This document shows positions 9,505 to 18,729 of a DNA stretch of 64,000 nt, one piece after another. Origin of the DNA: Paenibacillus sp. FSL R5-0623 (lineage in GTDB: Bacteria > Bacillota > Bacilli > Paenibacillales > Paenibacillaceae); assembly GCF_037974265.1 (NCBI RefSeq), contig NZ_CP150233.1, positions 6,882,001-6,946,000 of the forward strand. Direction: 5' to 3'. A model generated the notes under the pieces. It was not told where the DNA came from, did no database searches, and saw only the letters and a program-made list of their open reading frames with translations. The translations under genes were made by a program, and so were the position numbers. The first letter of the stretch is position 1. The number at the start of each line of letters is the position of its first letter.

Positions 9505-11529
9505 ATGGAATATCATGTATCCATACATGGGAATGATCAAGGAAAAGGAACAGCGGATCAACCCCTTCGTACCATATCACGCGCTGCGGCTCATGCCATG
9601 GCCGGTGATACAGTTATTGTTCATGCGGGAGTATACAGGGAATGGGTTAACCCGGCTAATGGAGGAACAGCGGAGCATAGAATCGTATATCGATCCGCAG
9701 GAGACGGAGAAGTATTGATTACAGGAGCTGAACGGATTACCAACTGGAATTCTGAAGGAAACCATGTCTGGAGCACAGAAGTGCCCAATTCCCTCTTTTC
9801 CGTTCGCAATCCCTATGAGGTAGAGCTCAGTGGAGACTGGTTGTTTGACGGGCCCTTCCCAATTCATCTCGGCGATGTCTATTTGGATGGCAAATCATTG
9901 TATGAATGCGATAGTATTGAAAGCGTTAACAATTCTGAAGTTTGGTCCGAAGCCAAGTATCCTAAGGATTCATTGTTAAAATGGTATGCCGAGGTTGGTT
10001 CTACAACAACAAAAATCTGGGCCAACTTTGGTGGAAAAGACCCTCGTACGGAAAATGTAGAAATTAATGTACGTCCTTATTGCTTCTGGCCTGAGAAACC
10101 GGGAATTAACTACATCACCGTAAGCGGTTTCACACTTCGTCAAGCCTCCCCCCAATGGGCACCACCTACGGACTACCAGGAAGGTTTGATTGGACCTCAC
10201 TGGAGTAAGGGCTGGATTATTGAAAACAATATCATCAGTGAATCCAAATGCGTTGGTATTAGCCTGGGTACCGAAATCGGTACAGGTCACACCAAGTCTT
10301 TGGAGAAGCATAGTAAAGGCGGTACTCAACGTGAGCAGGAGGTTATTTTACGAGCATTACGCTCCGGCTGGCATAAGGATAACGTCGGCAGTCACATTGT
10401 TCGAGGTAATGTAATTCATGATTGTGAACAGGCAGGTATTGTGGGTCATATGGGAGCAGCCTTCAGCCGCATTTATCAGAACCGTATTTATAATATTCAC
10501 CACAAACGACTCAGACACGGTGCCGAAGTAGCGGGAATTAAACTGCATGCTTCACTGGATACTCAAATTAGCGAAAATATAATGTATAGCTGTTACCGTG
10601 CACTTTGGCTGGACTGGCAGGCACAGGGCACTCGCATCAGCCGTAATGTATTTTTTGACAATCTTTCGGAAGACCTTTTCGTTGAGGTGTGCCATGGTCC
10701 GTATATGGTCGATCACAATCTATTTCTCTCTCCGATGAATTTCAGAAATATGGCTCAGGGCGGGGCATTTGCTCATAATTTGTTTGCAGGCAGATTTGTA
10801 GTTCGTTCCGAAATTACTCGTATTACGCCATATCACTTCCCTCACGAGACGGCCATGGCCGGATACTCCAATATCACTGGAGGCGATGACAGGTACTACA
10901 ACAATATCTTTATAGGTGACAATGATCCTAATAAGGAGCCTGTGCCCATCACCTTTTTTGAGCATCTTCCCCTTAAATCAAGGGATGAAGTTGGAGAGGA
11001 CGGGAAGACGGTCATGGATGGTGTTCCGGACAATTCCATATGTTATCTGCATGCTGTGGGACTTGGCGGCTACGATCAACATCCGGATGTGAAAGATAAG
11101 AAATGGTGGGAATACACCAAAGAGGAGCTTATGGAGCTTGGCGATGCCGCGAAGGATTTCTTTATAGGCAATGCCGTACTTCCGGTAGCTATGGGTGGCA
11201 ATGTATTTCTTAACGATGCGGTTCCAAGTCGTCACGAATCGGATGCGAAGATCTATTCACAGAAGGGTATAAACGTTGAAATTGATCCTGCGCAAGGTAA
11301 GGTGCACATTCAGATCCATGATCCCGAATTGCTTCGGGGAGTCTCTGCCCTGTTGGTTACCACGGACCTGCTTGGAAAGACTTATCACGCCAACATGAAG
11401 TTTGAGGAGCCGGACAGCAGTCCATATCATTTTAACTCCGACTTTTTCGGAACAAAGAGACCCGATGCAGATGTCACACCTGGTCCGTTTGAGTTAACCG
11501 ACAAGGGTACGATTGATTTTGAAATTTAA
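9505..11529 (+). CDS. GH120-type beta-xylosidase, right-handed parallel beta-helix
   Basis: A 674-aa protein without signal peptide, so cytoplasmic. The N-terminus EYHVSIHGNDQGKGT, followed by AMAGDTVIVHAGVYREWV, and long blocks such as GLIGPHWSKGWIIE, closely match my memory of the GH120 xylosidase XylC of Thermoanaerobacterium. In that enzyme the nucleophile is Asp in LWLDWEAQGT and the acid/base is Glu in VFVEVSHGP. Here the corresponding residues are D370 (LWLDWQAQGT) and E394 (LFVEVCHGP), 24 residues apart. It would remove xylose from imported xylo-oligosaccharides. ATG follows AGGAGAG. It stands alone with its own hairpin terminator. The truncated sugar-binding protein gene at the left edge is a possible uptake partner but is 8.5 kb away. 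Confidence 0.82.
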   Translation: MEYHVSIHGNDQGKGTADQPLRTISRAAAHAMAGDTVIVHAGVYREWVNPANGGTAEHRIVYRSAGDGEVLITGAERITNWNSEGNHVWSTEVPNSLFSVRNPYEVELSGDWLFDGPFPIHLGDVYLDGKSLYECDSIESVNNSEVWSEAKYPKDSLLKWYAEVGSTTTKIWANFGGKDPRTENVEINVRPYCFWPEKPGINYITVSGFTLRQASPQWAPPTDYQEGLIGPHWSKGWIIENNIISESKCVGISLGTEIGTGHTKSLEKHSKGGTQREQEVILRALRSGWHKDNVGSHIVRGNVIHDCEQAGIVGHMGAAFSRIYQNRIYNIHHKRLRHGAEVAGIKLHASLDTQISENIMYSCYRALWLDWQAQGTRISRNVFFDNLSEDLFVEVCHGPYMVDHNLFLSPMNFRNMAQGGAFAHNLFAGRFVVRSEITRITPYHFPHETAMAGYSNITGGDDRYYNNIFIGDNDPNKEPVPITFFEHLPLKSRDEVGEDGKTVMDGVPDNSICYLHAVGLGGYDQHPDVKDKKWWEYTKEELMELGDAAKDFFIGNAVLPVAMGGNVFLNDAVPSRHESDAKIYSQKGINVEIDPAQGKVHIQIHDPELLRGVSALLVTTDLLGKTYHANMKFEEPDSSPYHFNSDFFGTKRPDADVTPGPFELTDKGTIDFEI

Positions 11530-12078
11530 ATTTTTTATTGAGGGTCCAGTCATTTTAGGTGATTGGATCAAAATATAAACAAAGCCATTCCGGACATGGA
11601 GTGGTTTCTTTGCTTTGCATAGGACTTCTCTAATATAGAATATTAGTTCTTTGTATCCCAAGCAGTATGGTTTCCCCCAATCAGACCATAATAATTTTAA
11701 TCCTTTAACTAGCCACTCTCCACCAAAAGCTATTGTTCCTTCGTGTGAAGCATAAATAATCCAGTCCATTTTGTGTGAAGTCCAAAACCCCTCACGACCT
11801 GGAAGGTCGCCGTTGTAACCATAATAAGGATACAGATTGGAAACCTGTATATTAAAAGTCTCACCTGTTTCTAGAAATTCAATCACCTGCTCAACTTCAT
11901 GGTGCGTAAGCAAAGTAATAATATCATTTAGCTTTTCTCCACTCTCTATATATTCGGAATCAAAAGATATAAGGTCTTCTCTACTGCAATCGAATAATGG
12001 ATACCAGTAAGGTTGTCTTATATCCCACACTCGTTCCATATCTTTTCTCAATTGGCTAGAGACCGTGAATACTGGCAA
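11494..12078 (-). CDS. Hypothetical protein, C-terminus probably a read-through extension
   Basis: A 194-codon frame opening with TTG at 12078 directly after a TGA. The first ATG is at 12039 (MERVWDIRQPYW), so the true protein may be about 181 aa. I do not recognise the family. It is acidic in the first half, with EVEQVIEFLETGETF near residue 65 and FGGEWLVKGLKLLWSDWGKPY near 125, and reads like an immunity or SMI1-type cytosolic protein without a decisive motif. The last 35 codons run through a terminator-like hairpin and 36 bp into the antisense 3' end of the GH120 gene, which suggests loss of an original stop or a truncated end. It is the last chromosomal gene before the predicted island boundary at 12142. 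Confidence 0.5.
   Translation of the reverse strand: MPVFTVSSQLRKDMERVWDIRQPYWYPLFDCSREDLISFDSEYIESGEKLNDIITLLTHHEVEQVIEFLETGETFNIQVSNLYPYYGYNGDLPGREGFWTSHKMDWIIYASHEGTIAFGGEWLVKGLKLLWSDWGKPYCLGYKELIFYIREVLCKAKKPLHVRNGFVYILIQSPKMTGPSIKNLNFKINRTLVG
11582..11617 (+). terminator. Terminator-like hairpin after the GH120 gene
   Basis: A 10-bp stem with two wobble pairs (AAGCCATTCC / GGAGTGGTTT), a 6-nt GGACAT loop and a T-rich tail, 50 bp past the GH120 stop. It lies inside the coding frame of the minus-strand gene 11494-12078. Confidence 0.6.
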
Positions 12079-12141
12079 TCATCCAGCAAAAGAGCATCAA
12101 GGATATTGTATTTTTCTTTGACGCTTTCCTTGAGTTTGTGC

Positions 12142-12159
12142 TTACTTATGGTACGGTTC
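12142..12159 (-). repeat. Distal attachment site copy of the rlmH 3' end
   Basis: On the minus strand this reads GAA CCG TAC CAT AAG TAA, the codons for EPYHK plus stop, as at the true rlmH end. No other part of rlmH is present. Inside the island it is flanked by an imperfect inverted repeat (minus-strand CTTTATGG and CCATAAG arms, 12143-12178), which could be a recombinase contact site. Confidence 0.75.
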
Positions 12160-12356
12160 ACTGTATCATCCATAAAGCGAAAGCTGATAACACAGTGAAG
12201 CAGGTGTAAGCGTTACTTACTATACATGGCTTGAACAAGGACGGGCCAGAGATGTGATTTAAGATAATGCACTATGTCTTGGGAAGTGTTATCACCTTTA
12301 TATTTTAGAAATTTTAATTATTATCTCCCTTTTTCGTCAATTTTCTAATATAAATA
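12160..12356. other. Island end without an intact gene
   Basis: Only relics are visible. A 41-codon frame on the minus strand (12048-12173, beginning MDDTVNRTISKHKLKES) spans the attachment site. On the plus strand a 20-codon tail (ending TWLEQGRARDVI and a stop at about 12262) looks like the end of a lost gene. I do not recognise either. Confidence 0.35.
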
Positions 12357-12385
12357 TTGAACATCCGTTCGTATTGAAGTAAAAT
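12357..12385 (+). promoter_or_regulatory. dnd operon promoter
   Basis: -35 TTGAAC at 12357-12362, a 17-bp spacer, and -10 TAAAAT at 12380-12385. Transcription would begin near 12392, about 43 nt before the dndB start. Confidence 0.7.
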
Positions 12386-12402
12386 CAAACTACATTCATT
12401 AA

Positions 12403-12418
12403 TATTACGTACGTAATA
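12403..12418. promoter_or_regulatory. 16-bp perfect palindrome, candidate operator of the dnd operon
   Basis: TATTACGTACGTAATA is a perfect dyad just downstream of the predicted transcription start and directly before the dndB ribosome binding site (GGAG at 12421-12424). In Salmonella, DndB represses the dnd genes by binding their promoter region, so DndB or another dimeric regulator could use this site. As RNA it could also form a hairpin over the start region. Confidence 0.5.
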
Positions 12419-12434
12419 AAGGAGAATGCTCTAT

Positions 12435-13529
12435 ATGAACTTTAGTTATAGTTTTCCCGCTCTCCGTGGAATTCAAGCAGGGAGAGAATTCTATACAGTG
12501 ATGTGCCCGCTCAGGCTGATTCCTAGGATATTTCTGTTTGATGAAGAAGAGATTCCCGTTGAACACCGGGCTCAGCGTCTTATGAATAAATCAAGAATTC
12601 CGGATATAACCAACTATATTCTTGAGAATCCAAAGGACTACATATTTTCTTCGTTAACGGCATCTGTAGATGGGGAATTAGTCTTTCAGGAGCATTCAAG
12701 CGAACTTAAAGATATAGGATATCTCTCGATCTCACTTGATTCAAAGTTTCTAATTAATGACGGTCAACACAGGAGAGCGTCAATTGAAGAAGCTTTGAAG
12801 ATTGCTCCAGAACTCGGAGATGAGACCATTTCTGTAGTCTTTTTTCATGATTTAGGGCTTGTGCGTTCTCAGCAAATGTTCTCCGATCTTAATCGACATG
12901 CGGTGAACACAACTTCTTCTATCGGTATACTTTATGATCACCGCGATCAAATGTCTCTCATAACAAAAGGAGTAATTTCAGAGATCCCCTTGCTGGATCG
13001 ATACACCGATCGGGAAAAGGTGAACCTTTCAAAAAATTCTCCTAAATTATTTGCATTAAACCATATATTCAATACGAATTGCAGACTTCTAGGCAAGCGG
13101 AAAGGCGAGATGATCTCTGAGCAAGAAAAGGAATTCTTAAATGAGTTCTGGATTCTTTTAATTGCTACTATTAATGAATGGCAGCAGGTGCTGATGAAGA
13201 AAACATCACCTAGAGATTTACGGGCAAATTCTATAGTTGCTCATGGTGTTTTCTTAGAAGCTATAGGTATTATAGGTCACTATCTTTATTTCTATCATCC
13301 AGATGAGTGGCAGAAATATATTGAGAAATTAAAACATATTGACTGGCGCAGGGATAATAAAGAAGATTGGCAAGGTCGTGCCTACAGCCATACTGGTCGT
13401 ATTAATAAGAACAATCAGACTGTTCAACTAACAGCCAATCTCATTAAGAATAAAATTGGACTCCCTCTTACAGAACAAGAACAAAAAATAGAAGATAAAT
13501 TTAAGGAGGTCTTTCCTCTTGGAACTTAA
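12435..13529 (+). CDS. dndB: DndB, DGQHR-domain regulator/accessory protein of phosphorothioation
   Basis: A 364-aa protein starting at the ATG at 12435. That ATG lies 10 nt after GGAG, whereas an in-frame ATG at 12426 is too close to it. The family signature DGQHR is at residues 109-113 (INDGQHRRASIEEAL), followed by VFFHDLGLVRSQQMFSDLNRHAV, typical of DGQHR/DndB proteins. DndB is not essential for sulfur incorporation. It represses the dnd operon and may tune the modification level (known from Salmonella and Streptomyces). First gene of dndBCDEA, its last 11 bases overlap the dndC start. The length is usual for the family. Confidence 0.92.
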   Translation: MNFSYSFPALRGIQAGREFYTVMCPLRLIPRIFLFDEEEIPVEHRAQRLMNKSRIPDITNYILENPKDYIFSSLTASVDGELVFQEHSSELKDIGYLSISLDSKFLINDGQHRRASIEEALKIAPELGDETISVVFFHDLGLVRSQQMFSDLNRHAVNTTSSIGILYDHRDQMSLITKGVISEIPLLDRYTDREKVNLSKNSPKLFALNHIFNTNCRLLGKRKGEMISEQEKEFLNEFWILLIATINEWQQVLMKKTSPRDLRANSIVAHGVFLEAIGIIGHYLYFYHPDEWQKYIEKLKHIDWRRDNKEDWQGRAYSHTGRINKNNQTVQLTANLIKNKIGLPLTEQEQKIEDKFKEVFPLGT

Positions 13530-15024
13530 TATTTTTAACACTGGCAGTAAATTTAATGAATCCAGAGAATTGGTGAAAGAAGTATATCTATCTGATGATC
13601 GTCCCTGGGTAATTGGCTTTAGCGGAGGTAAAGATTCCACTGCTCTGGTTCAAATAGTATTTCAGGCATTAAGCGAACTTCCACCTAACCAATTAAATAA
13701 AAAAATATATGTGATTTCTTCGGATACTCAGGTTGAAACACCACTTATTATTGATAAAATTACCCGCACCTTAGGAAGAATTCAGACTAGAGCCCTTGAA
13801 ATGGGACTTCCTATTGAAACCCAAAAAGTAAGACCAAAAGCCGAGCAAACATTCTGGGCTTCTATTATTGGGAAAGGGTATCCAACTCCACGTCAAAAAT
13901 TCAGATGGTGCACTGACCGGCTAAAAATTGAACCTGCCAACAGGTTCATTCTTGAAAAAGTAGATCAATTTGGTGAAGTTGTAATGCTTCTTGGGGTCCG
14001 AGATTCCGAAAGCTCTACTCGAGCCGCTGTCATGCAGTCACATACTATAGAAGGGAAAAATTTAATGCGGCACTCCACCCTGCGGAATGCCTTTGTATTT
14101 GCACCGATCAGATCATTTCATGTAGACGACATCTGGGAATTCCTGCTCCAATATCCTTCACCTTGGGGCGATGATAATAATGAACTGCTGCAATTGTACC
14201 AAGATTCCAGTAGTGAATGCCCACTGGTTGTAGATAAAGAAATTAAGGAAAGTGCGGGTTCATGCGGAAACAGTCGATTTGGATGTTGGACTTGCACAGT
14301 TGTAAACGAAGATAAAGCACTGAGTGGATTTATTAATAGCGGTGTAGAATGGCTAACTCCACTCTATGAGTTCAGAAATTACCTAGTGAATATTCGTGAA
14401 GATCGTTCTAAACGTCAAAAACATAGAATGAATGGTGAAGTTTATCTGACAACGAACCTCGGAGGAGTTAATGAAGAGGACATTAGAGCGAATAAATATA
14501 AAAGCATCAAAAAATCCGAGATCAAACAATTTATAGAAGATAACAATATAAATCTGGCAACAATTGAACAACTTGATGTATTTGTTGAAGATGAAGATGG
14601 AAAGTTCAAGCGTTTCGGGGTGGGCCCTTTCACCTTAAATGCTCGAGAAGAGATTCTCAGAGAACTACTTCGAACTCAGAAAAAAGTTCGGGAACTTTAT
14701 GATCCAAATATCGAGCTCATTACTTTTGAGGAACTTAAGGAAATCCGTAAATACTGGCATAACGATCTTCAATGGGAAGATCGCCTCCCTCAAATTGTTG
14801 AAGAGGAAACCGGAGAAATCTATGATTGGCATAAAGATGACCGCCCTGTATTTAAAGAAGATCAGATTACTGATTTAGAGACACTCTGCCAGGAAGAAGG
14901 GGTAAACTTGAATCTGCTTAAAAAGCTAATTGCAGTAGAGAAGGATTACTCCGGTGTGAAAGTTCGAAGAGGGCTGATTCAGGCTTTTGACAAGACTTTA
15001 AACCAAGATTTCTTACATTTATAA
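13519..15024 (+). CDS. dndC: DndC, PAPS-reductase-like ATPase of DNA sulfur modification
   Basis: A 501-aa protein starting at TTG with AAGGAGG 9 nt upstream. The PP-loop SGGKDST is at residues 35-41, and FRWCTDRLK near 131 matches the PAPS-reductase fold. Cysteines C234, C249, C256 and C259 (CGNSRFGCWTC) fit the iron-sulfur cluster ligands of DndC. DndC activates the DNA backbone phosphate with ATP and receives sulfur that DndA mobilises. The last 50 residues (LETLCQEEGVNLNLLKKLIA ... EKDY) form a separate helical tail that resembles the free 62-aa protein at 18730. It is followed at 18 bp by dndD. Confidence 0.93.
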   Translation: MELNIFNTGSKFNESRELVKEVYLSDDRPWVIGFSGGKDSTALVQIVFQALSELPPNQLNKKIYVISSDTQVETPLIIDKITRTLGRIQTRALEMGLPIETQKVRPKAEQTFWASIIGKGYPTPRQKFRWCTDRLKIEPANRFILEKVDQFGEVVMLLGVRDSESSTRAAVMQSHTIEGKNLMRHSTLRNAFVFAPIRSFHVDDIWEFLLQYPSPWGDDNNELLQLYQDSSSECPLVVDKEIKESAGSCGNSRFGCWTCTVVNEDKALSGFINSGVEWLTPLYEFRNYLVNIREDRSKRQKHRMNGEVYLTTNLGGVNEEDIRANKYKSIKKSEIKQFIEDNNINLATIEQLDVFVEDEDGKFKRFGVGPFTLNAREEILRELLRTQKKVRELYDPNIELITFEELKEIRKYWHNDLQWEDRLPQIVEEETGEIYDWHKDDRPVFKEDQITDLETLCQEEGVNLNLLKKLIAVEKDYSGVKVRRGLIQAFDKTLNQDFLHL

Positions 15025-15042
15025 AGGTGGATTAGATAATTC

Positions 15043-17049
15043 ATGCAGATCAACAAACTGGTCCTTCGTAATATTGGTGCTTATCACGGGGATCTTAACA
15101 ACTTTAACTTTAAAACAACCACTAACCATAATGTAATATTAATTGGTGGGAAAAACGGAGCTGGGAAAACTACCATTCTGGAATCCATTCGAATCGCTTT
15201 ATTTGGTTCTATGGCCTACGGTTATATTACTGAGAATGAAGCTTATTTCAAGAAAATCCGATCCCTGCTTAATCGAAAAGCTCTTCATGAAAATAATCAG
15301 GATAAGTACCAAATTGTTCTTGAATATCTATCAACAGAAGAGTTTGAACCTATTACCTACTCTTTAATCCGCAGCTGGAGTATTAAAGAGAATAAGATTA
15401 GAGAATATTTTTCTGTTAAAAAAAACAATGCTCATCTTAATGCCCAGGAGATTTCTGATTTTCAAAATAAACTCAGAGAAGAAATGCCGCCAAGGTTATT
15501 TGAACTTTGTCTATTTGATGGTGAGGACATATCCAGAATTGTGTCTGAAGAGAAAATCCCTGATTATTTACAGGATGCAGGAAAGATCCTCTTTAACCTA
15601 GACCTATTTGTTAACCTAGAAAAAGATCTTCAAAACTACAGACAACAGCATGCAAAGAAAAACTCTGACGCTTCTAGGGAATTGGAAATCAAAAATTTAC
15701 TTGAAATAGAAATTCATGATCTACAAAATCAATTGAAAAATCTCCAAAGTGATCTGCTTAATCATCAAGATGAAGCTGCTAAACTCACAGATTTAATAAG
15801 ACAAGATAAGAAGGATTTTGAAATTCATGGTGGACTTATTCAGGAGAACAGACAGCAGTTAATCCAACAAGTCAATGAAATTGAGCAACGCAGAAAACAA
15901 AATTCTGATCAGATTAAAGCATTTACTATATCTTATCTTCCATTCTATATTGCTCGTGAAACGTTAGCAAAAGTTACAGATCAGATTGCCAAAGAGAAGG
16001 ATTATGACTCTTTTGAGTATATAAATACAACCTTGAAAAAGGATCACCTATCACAATTACTAAGCAGCCTTACACCATCGTCGAATTTGAATCTTTCAGA
16101 TCAACAAGTTGAAAGTTTGCACAGTGGTCTATTAGACCTTATTAAACCTTCAATTACCGAAGTGTTCCATAGATCTTCATTTGAACAACAGAATGAAGTC
16201 TACTCCATGCATAAAAACGTTCAATCAATCAAGTCACAGCATTATGTTGAATTGTTTGATGAAAATGCTGTTTTATTAGAAAAGTCTCAGGAATTACGTA
16301 AAGCGATTGATCTTAATGATAATTCAAGTGAATTCAAAGAACTTCTTGAGCGAATTGAGGAAAGTAATAGAAGATTAGAACAAATCAAAATGATATCCGA
16401 AAAACAAGAAGATGAAATCAATGAAATACATGAACAAATCAAGCATAAAGAAATCGCATTAATTAAACTTAATGATAGAATACGCGAGTATTATAAATCT
16501 GAAAGCTCTTATGCAATGACTGAGAAGTTATTGACTGTAAGTCAGCGTTTCAGGGAACGGCAGTGGCAAAAGAAACTGAACGATGTCGCTAAAGAAGCAA
16601 CGAAAATGATTAATATCTTATTCCGAAAAAAGGATTATATTGACCGTATTCATATCGATTCATCAAGTTTTCAGATTACACTTTACAATAAACAAAGACA
16701 TGAGATTACTAAGGAACGTTTATCAGCTGGAGAAAAGGAAATGTTAATGTTGACAGTAATCTGGGCTATGTTTAAAGTATCTGAGTGGAAACTGCCATTT
16801 GTTTTTGACACATTGTTCGGACGACTCGATCAAGACCATAAAAAGTCTCTGATTGAACATTTCATTCCGAAATGCGGGGATCAGGTATTAATGTTCACTA
16901 CAGACTCAGAAATTGGAACTGAACATTTCGAAACGATTAAAGATATAACTTCAATATGCTATACATTAGAATACAACTCATTCCAGGAAACAGCTGAAAT
17001 CGTTCGGGGCAGATATTTTAATATGAGTAAGGAGATAAGCCCAAAATGA
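15043..17049 (+). CDS. dndD: DndD, SMC/Rad50-like ATPase of DNA sulfur modification
   Basis: A 668-aa ATPase of the SMC/Rad50 type. Walker A is GGKNGAGKTT (residues 35-44), and the ABC signature is RLSAGEKEMLML (about 562-572). The Walker B/D-loop region is FVFDTLFGRLDQDH (about 589-602). The middle (about 200-550) is charged and coiled-coil-like, without a CxxC zinc hook. The family motif ELCLFDGEDI lies near residue 157. DndD is thought to nick or reshape target DNA for sulfur exchange together with DndC and DndE. Its stop overlaps the dndE start by four bases (ATGA). The paralogue at 18924 is similar in length and motif order but clearly diverged. Confidence 0.92.
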   Translation: MQINKLVLRNIGAYHGDLNNFNFKTTTNHNVILIGGKNGAGKTTILESIRIALFGSMAYGYITENEAYFKKIRSLLNRKALHENNQDKYQIVLEYLSTEEFEPITYSLIRSWSIKENKIREYFSVKKNNAHLNAQEISDFQNKLREEMPPRLFELCLFDGEDISRIVSEEKIPDYLQDAGKILFNLDLFVNLEKDLQNYRQQHAKKNSDASRELEIKNLLEIEIHDLQNQLKNLQSDLLNHQDEAAKLTDLIRQDKKDFEIHGGLIQENRQQLIQQVNEIEQRRKQNSDQIKAFTISYLPFYIARETLAKVTDQIAKEKDYDSFEYINTTLKKDHLSQLLSSLTPSSNLNLSDQQVESLHSGLLDLIKPSITEVFHRSSFEQQNEVYSMHKNVQSIKSQHYVELFDENAVLLEKSQELRKAIDLNDNSSEFKELLERIEESNRRLEQIKMISEKQEDEINEIHEQIKHKEIALIKLNDRIREYYKSESSYAMTEKLLTVSQRFRERQWQKKLNDVAKEATKMINILFRKKDYIDRIHIDSSSFQITLYNKQRHEITKERLSAGEKEMLMLTVIWAMFKVSEWKLPFVFDTLFGRLDQDHKKSLIEHFIPKCGDQVLMFTTDSEIGTEHFETIKDITSICYTLEYNSFQETAEIVRGRYFNMSKEISPK

Positions 17050-17411
17050 ATTTCACTCTCAAAACGTCTAAATATACAAAAGAAACCCTGTTACAGCTCC
17101 AAGCTTCCACAGGGATAACACCTAATATTCTGATTCGTTATGCTGTAGCTCTATCTATAAAAAAAGGGGATGTCCTCCCTCTCAGCAAAGACTTCAGTGA
17201 AGGCTTAGTTCTTAACCGAAATACAGTTACTGGGGAATTCGATTATATTTTTCGGGCAATGATTACACAGGCTGCGAATAAAGAGCTGACCGATGAAGAT
17301 TACTTCCCCGGATACTTCAATGCCCATCTTGAAAGAGGTATACGTGACTTAGCCGCAGAGTACAAAGGCGCAGGAAATGCTGAAAAATTCATTCGTGCCT
17401 TGCTAATCTAA
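17046..17411 (+). CDS. dndE: DndE, small DNA-binding protein of DNA sulfur modification
   Basis: A 121-aa protein, close to the usual 110-125 aa of DndE. The sequence starts NFTLKTSKYTKETLLQLQAS, followed by TPNILIRYAVALSIKKG and DYIFRAMITQAANKELTDEDYF, which match the helical DndE pattern. DndE oligomerises and binds nicked DNA (known from E. coli DndE), helping DndC/D act on the strand break. ATG overlaps the dndD stop, so translation is coupled. dndA follows after 21 bp. Confidence 0.9.
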   Translation: MNFTLKTSKYTKETLLQLQASTGITPNILIRYAVALSIKKGDVLPLSKDFSEGLVLNRNTVTGEFDYIFRAMITQAANKELTDEDYFPGYFNAHLERGIRDLAAEYKGAGNAEKFIRALLI

Positions 17412-17432
17412 CACAAAGGGCCGGGATAATAT

Positions 17433-18563
17433 ATGATCTATTTAGATAACAGCGCTACAACTAAATTACATCCAGAGGTTCTTGAGACCATGCTTCCTTA
17501 TCTGAAGGAAGAGTACGGAAACCCTTCAAGCAAATTTTATTTATTAGCTGAGAATGCTAAAAAGGCGGTAAAAATTGCGCGAGAACAAGTAGCTCTATTA
17601 CTTGGGTGTGATGATGATGAAATTGTATTTACCAGCGGTGCAACGGAGAGTAACAACATGATCATCAAAGGGGTACAAGACTATTACGGAAGATTATCTG
17701 AAAACTCAAATTACATGATCACATCTCAAGCGGAGCACCCTTCTGTATTAGAATCTTTCCGATATCTGGAGGAACGTGGAACGAATGTGAAGTATCTTGA
17801 AGTCGATTCTTTTGCAAGGGTTAATGTGAACGAACTTACCGAAGAACTGAAGCACCAACCACTTCTTACATCCATTATTTGGGGTAATAATGAAATTGGA
17901 TCCTTAAATCCTATACCAGATCTTGCTCAACGATTTGAGAAGAATAATCTATTCTTCCATACAGATGCTACACAAATCATTGGTAAAGTTCCATTCTACC
18001 TAAAAGAACTACCAGGGATTCGTTTCTTATCCATGTCTGGCCATAAAATAGGCGGTCCTAAAGGAATCGGAGTAGCTGTAATTCGGAAACAATCCAAAGA
18101 GATTTATACCAAGTTAACTCCCCTATTACACGGGGGCGGTCAAGAAAATGATTACCGAAGTGGAACGCTTGCCGTTCATAATATTGTAGGATTAGGAAAA
18201 GCAGCTGAAATTGCCCATAAACATTTAAACGAGAATATCACCAAACTGAAAGAATTAGAAGAATACCTGATTGCACTACTTTCGGAAAATTTGGGTAATA
18301 AAATAACGTTTAACATTGACACCGAGAATAAAATTCCCGGCCTTATTAGTTTGCAATTTATAGGAGTAAACAATGAACTTCTACTCAAAAAGTTATCTCC
18401 ATTTGTAGCACTTTCTTCGGGCTCAGCTTGCAGTTCAAGCAAACCAAGCCATGTCCTTACTTCAGCAGGACTAACTCTTGAGGAAGTCAGACAAACCATT
18501 CGAATCACTTTAAATCCAAATATCAGCAAATCAGATTTAGATATTTTCAGAAATATTAAGTAG
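17433..18563 (+). CDS. dndA: DndA, cysteine desulfurase supplying sulfur for phosphorothioation
   Basis: A 376-aa class V aminotransferase fold. It starts MIYLDNSATT, with TSGATESNN near 67-75, HTDATQIIGK near 176-185, PLP lysine K205 in MSGHKIGGPKG, and the catalytic cysteine C333 in SSGSACSSS. It removes sulfur from L-cysteine as an enzyme persulfide and passes it to DndC. The position at the end of dndBCDE, rather than divergent as in Streptomyces, fits layouts in which dndA is co-transcribed. An IscS housekeeping role is less likely given the operon. A strong terminator follows directly. Confidence 0.92.
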   Translation: MIYLDNSATTKLHPEVLETMLPYLKEEYGNPSSKFYLLAENAKKAVKIAREQVALLLGCDDDEIVFTSGATESNNMIIKGVQDYYGRLSENSNYMITSQAEHPSVLESFRYLEERGTNVKYLEVDSFARVNVNELTEELKHQPLLTSIIWGNNEIGSLNPIPDLAQRFEKNNLFFHTDATQIIGKVPFYLKELPGIRFLSMSGHKIGGPKGIGVAVIRKQSKEIYTKLTPLLHGGGQENDYRSGTLAVHNIVGLGKAAEIAHKHLNENITKLKELEEYLIALLSENLGNKITFNIDTENKIPGLISLQFIGVNNELLLKKLSPFVALSSGSACSSSKPSHVLTSAGLTLEEVRQTIRITLNPNISKSDLDIFRNIK

Positions 18564-18570
18564 AAAGCAT

Positions 18571-18608
18571 TAAGACCAGTCAGATTTCAATCTGCCTGGT
18601 CTTTTTTA
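18571..18608 (+). terminator. Terminator of the dndBCDEA operon
   Basis: Stem AAGACCAG-CAGATT with AATCTG-CTGGTCTT, loop TCA, one mismatch, then a TTTTTT run. It separates dndBCDEA from the second unit, which therefore needs its own promoter in 18609-18729. There a TGCTATAGT extended -10 is seen near 18656. Confidence 0.88.
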
Positions 18609-18729
18609 CTCTTTATAAAATCATCCCCCCTTCTTATCCTAATGCTTCAACATATATGCTATAGTTAATTAGGTAAAATTATCTACTTTAACTAGTTACT
18701 AATTACTATATAAATCGAAAGGTGATTTC

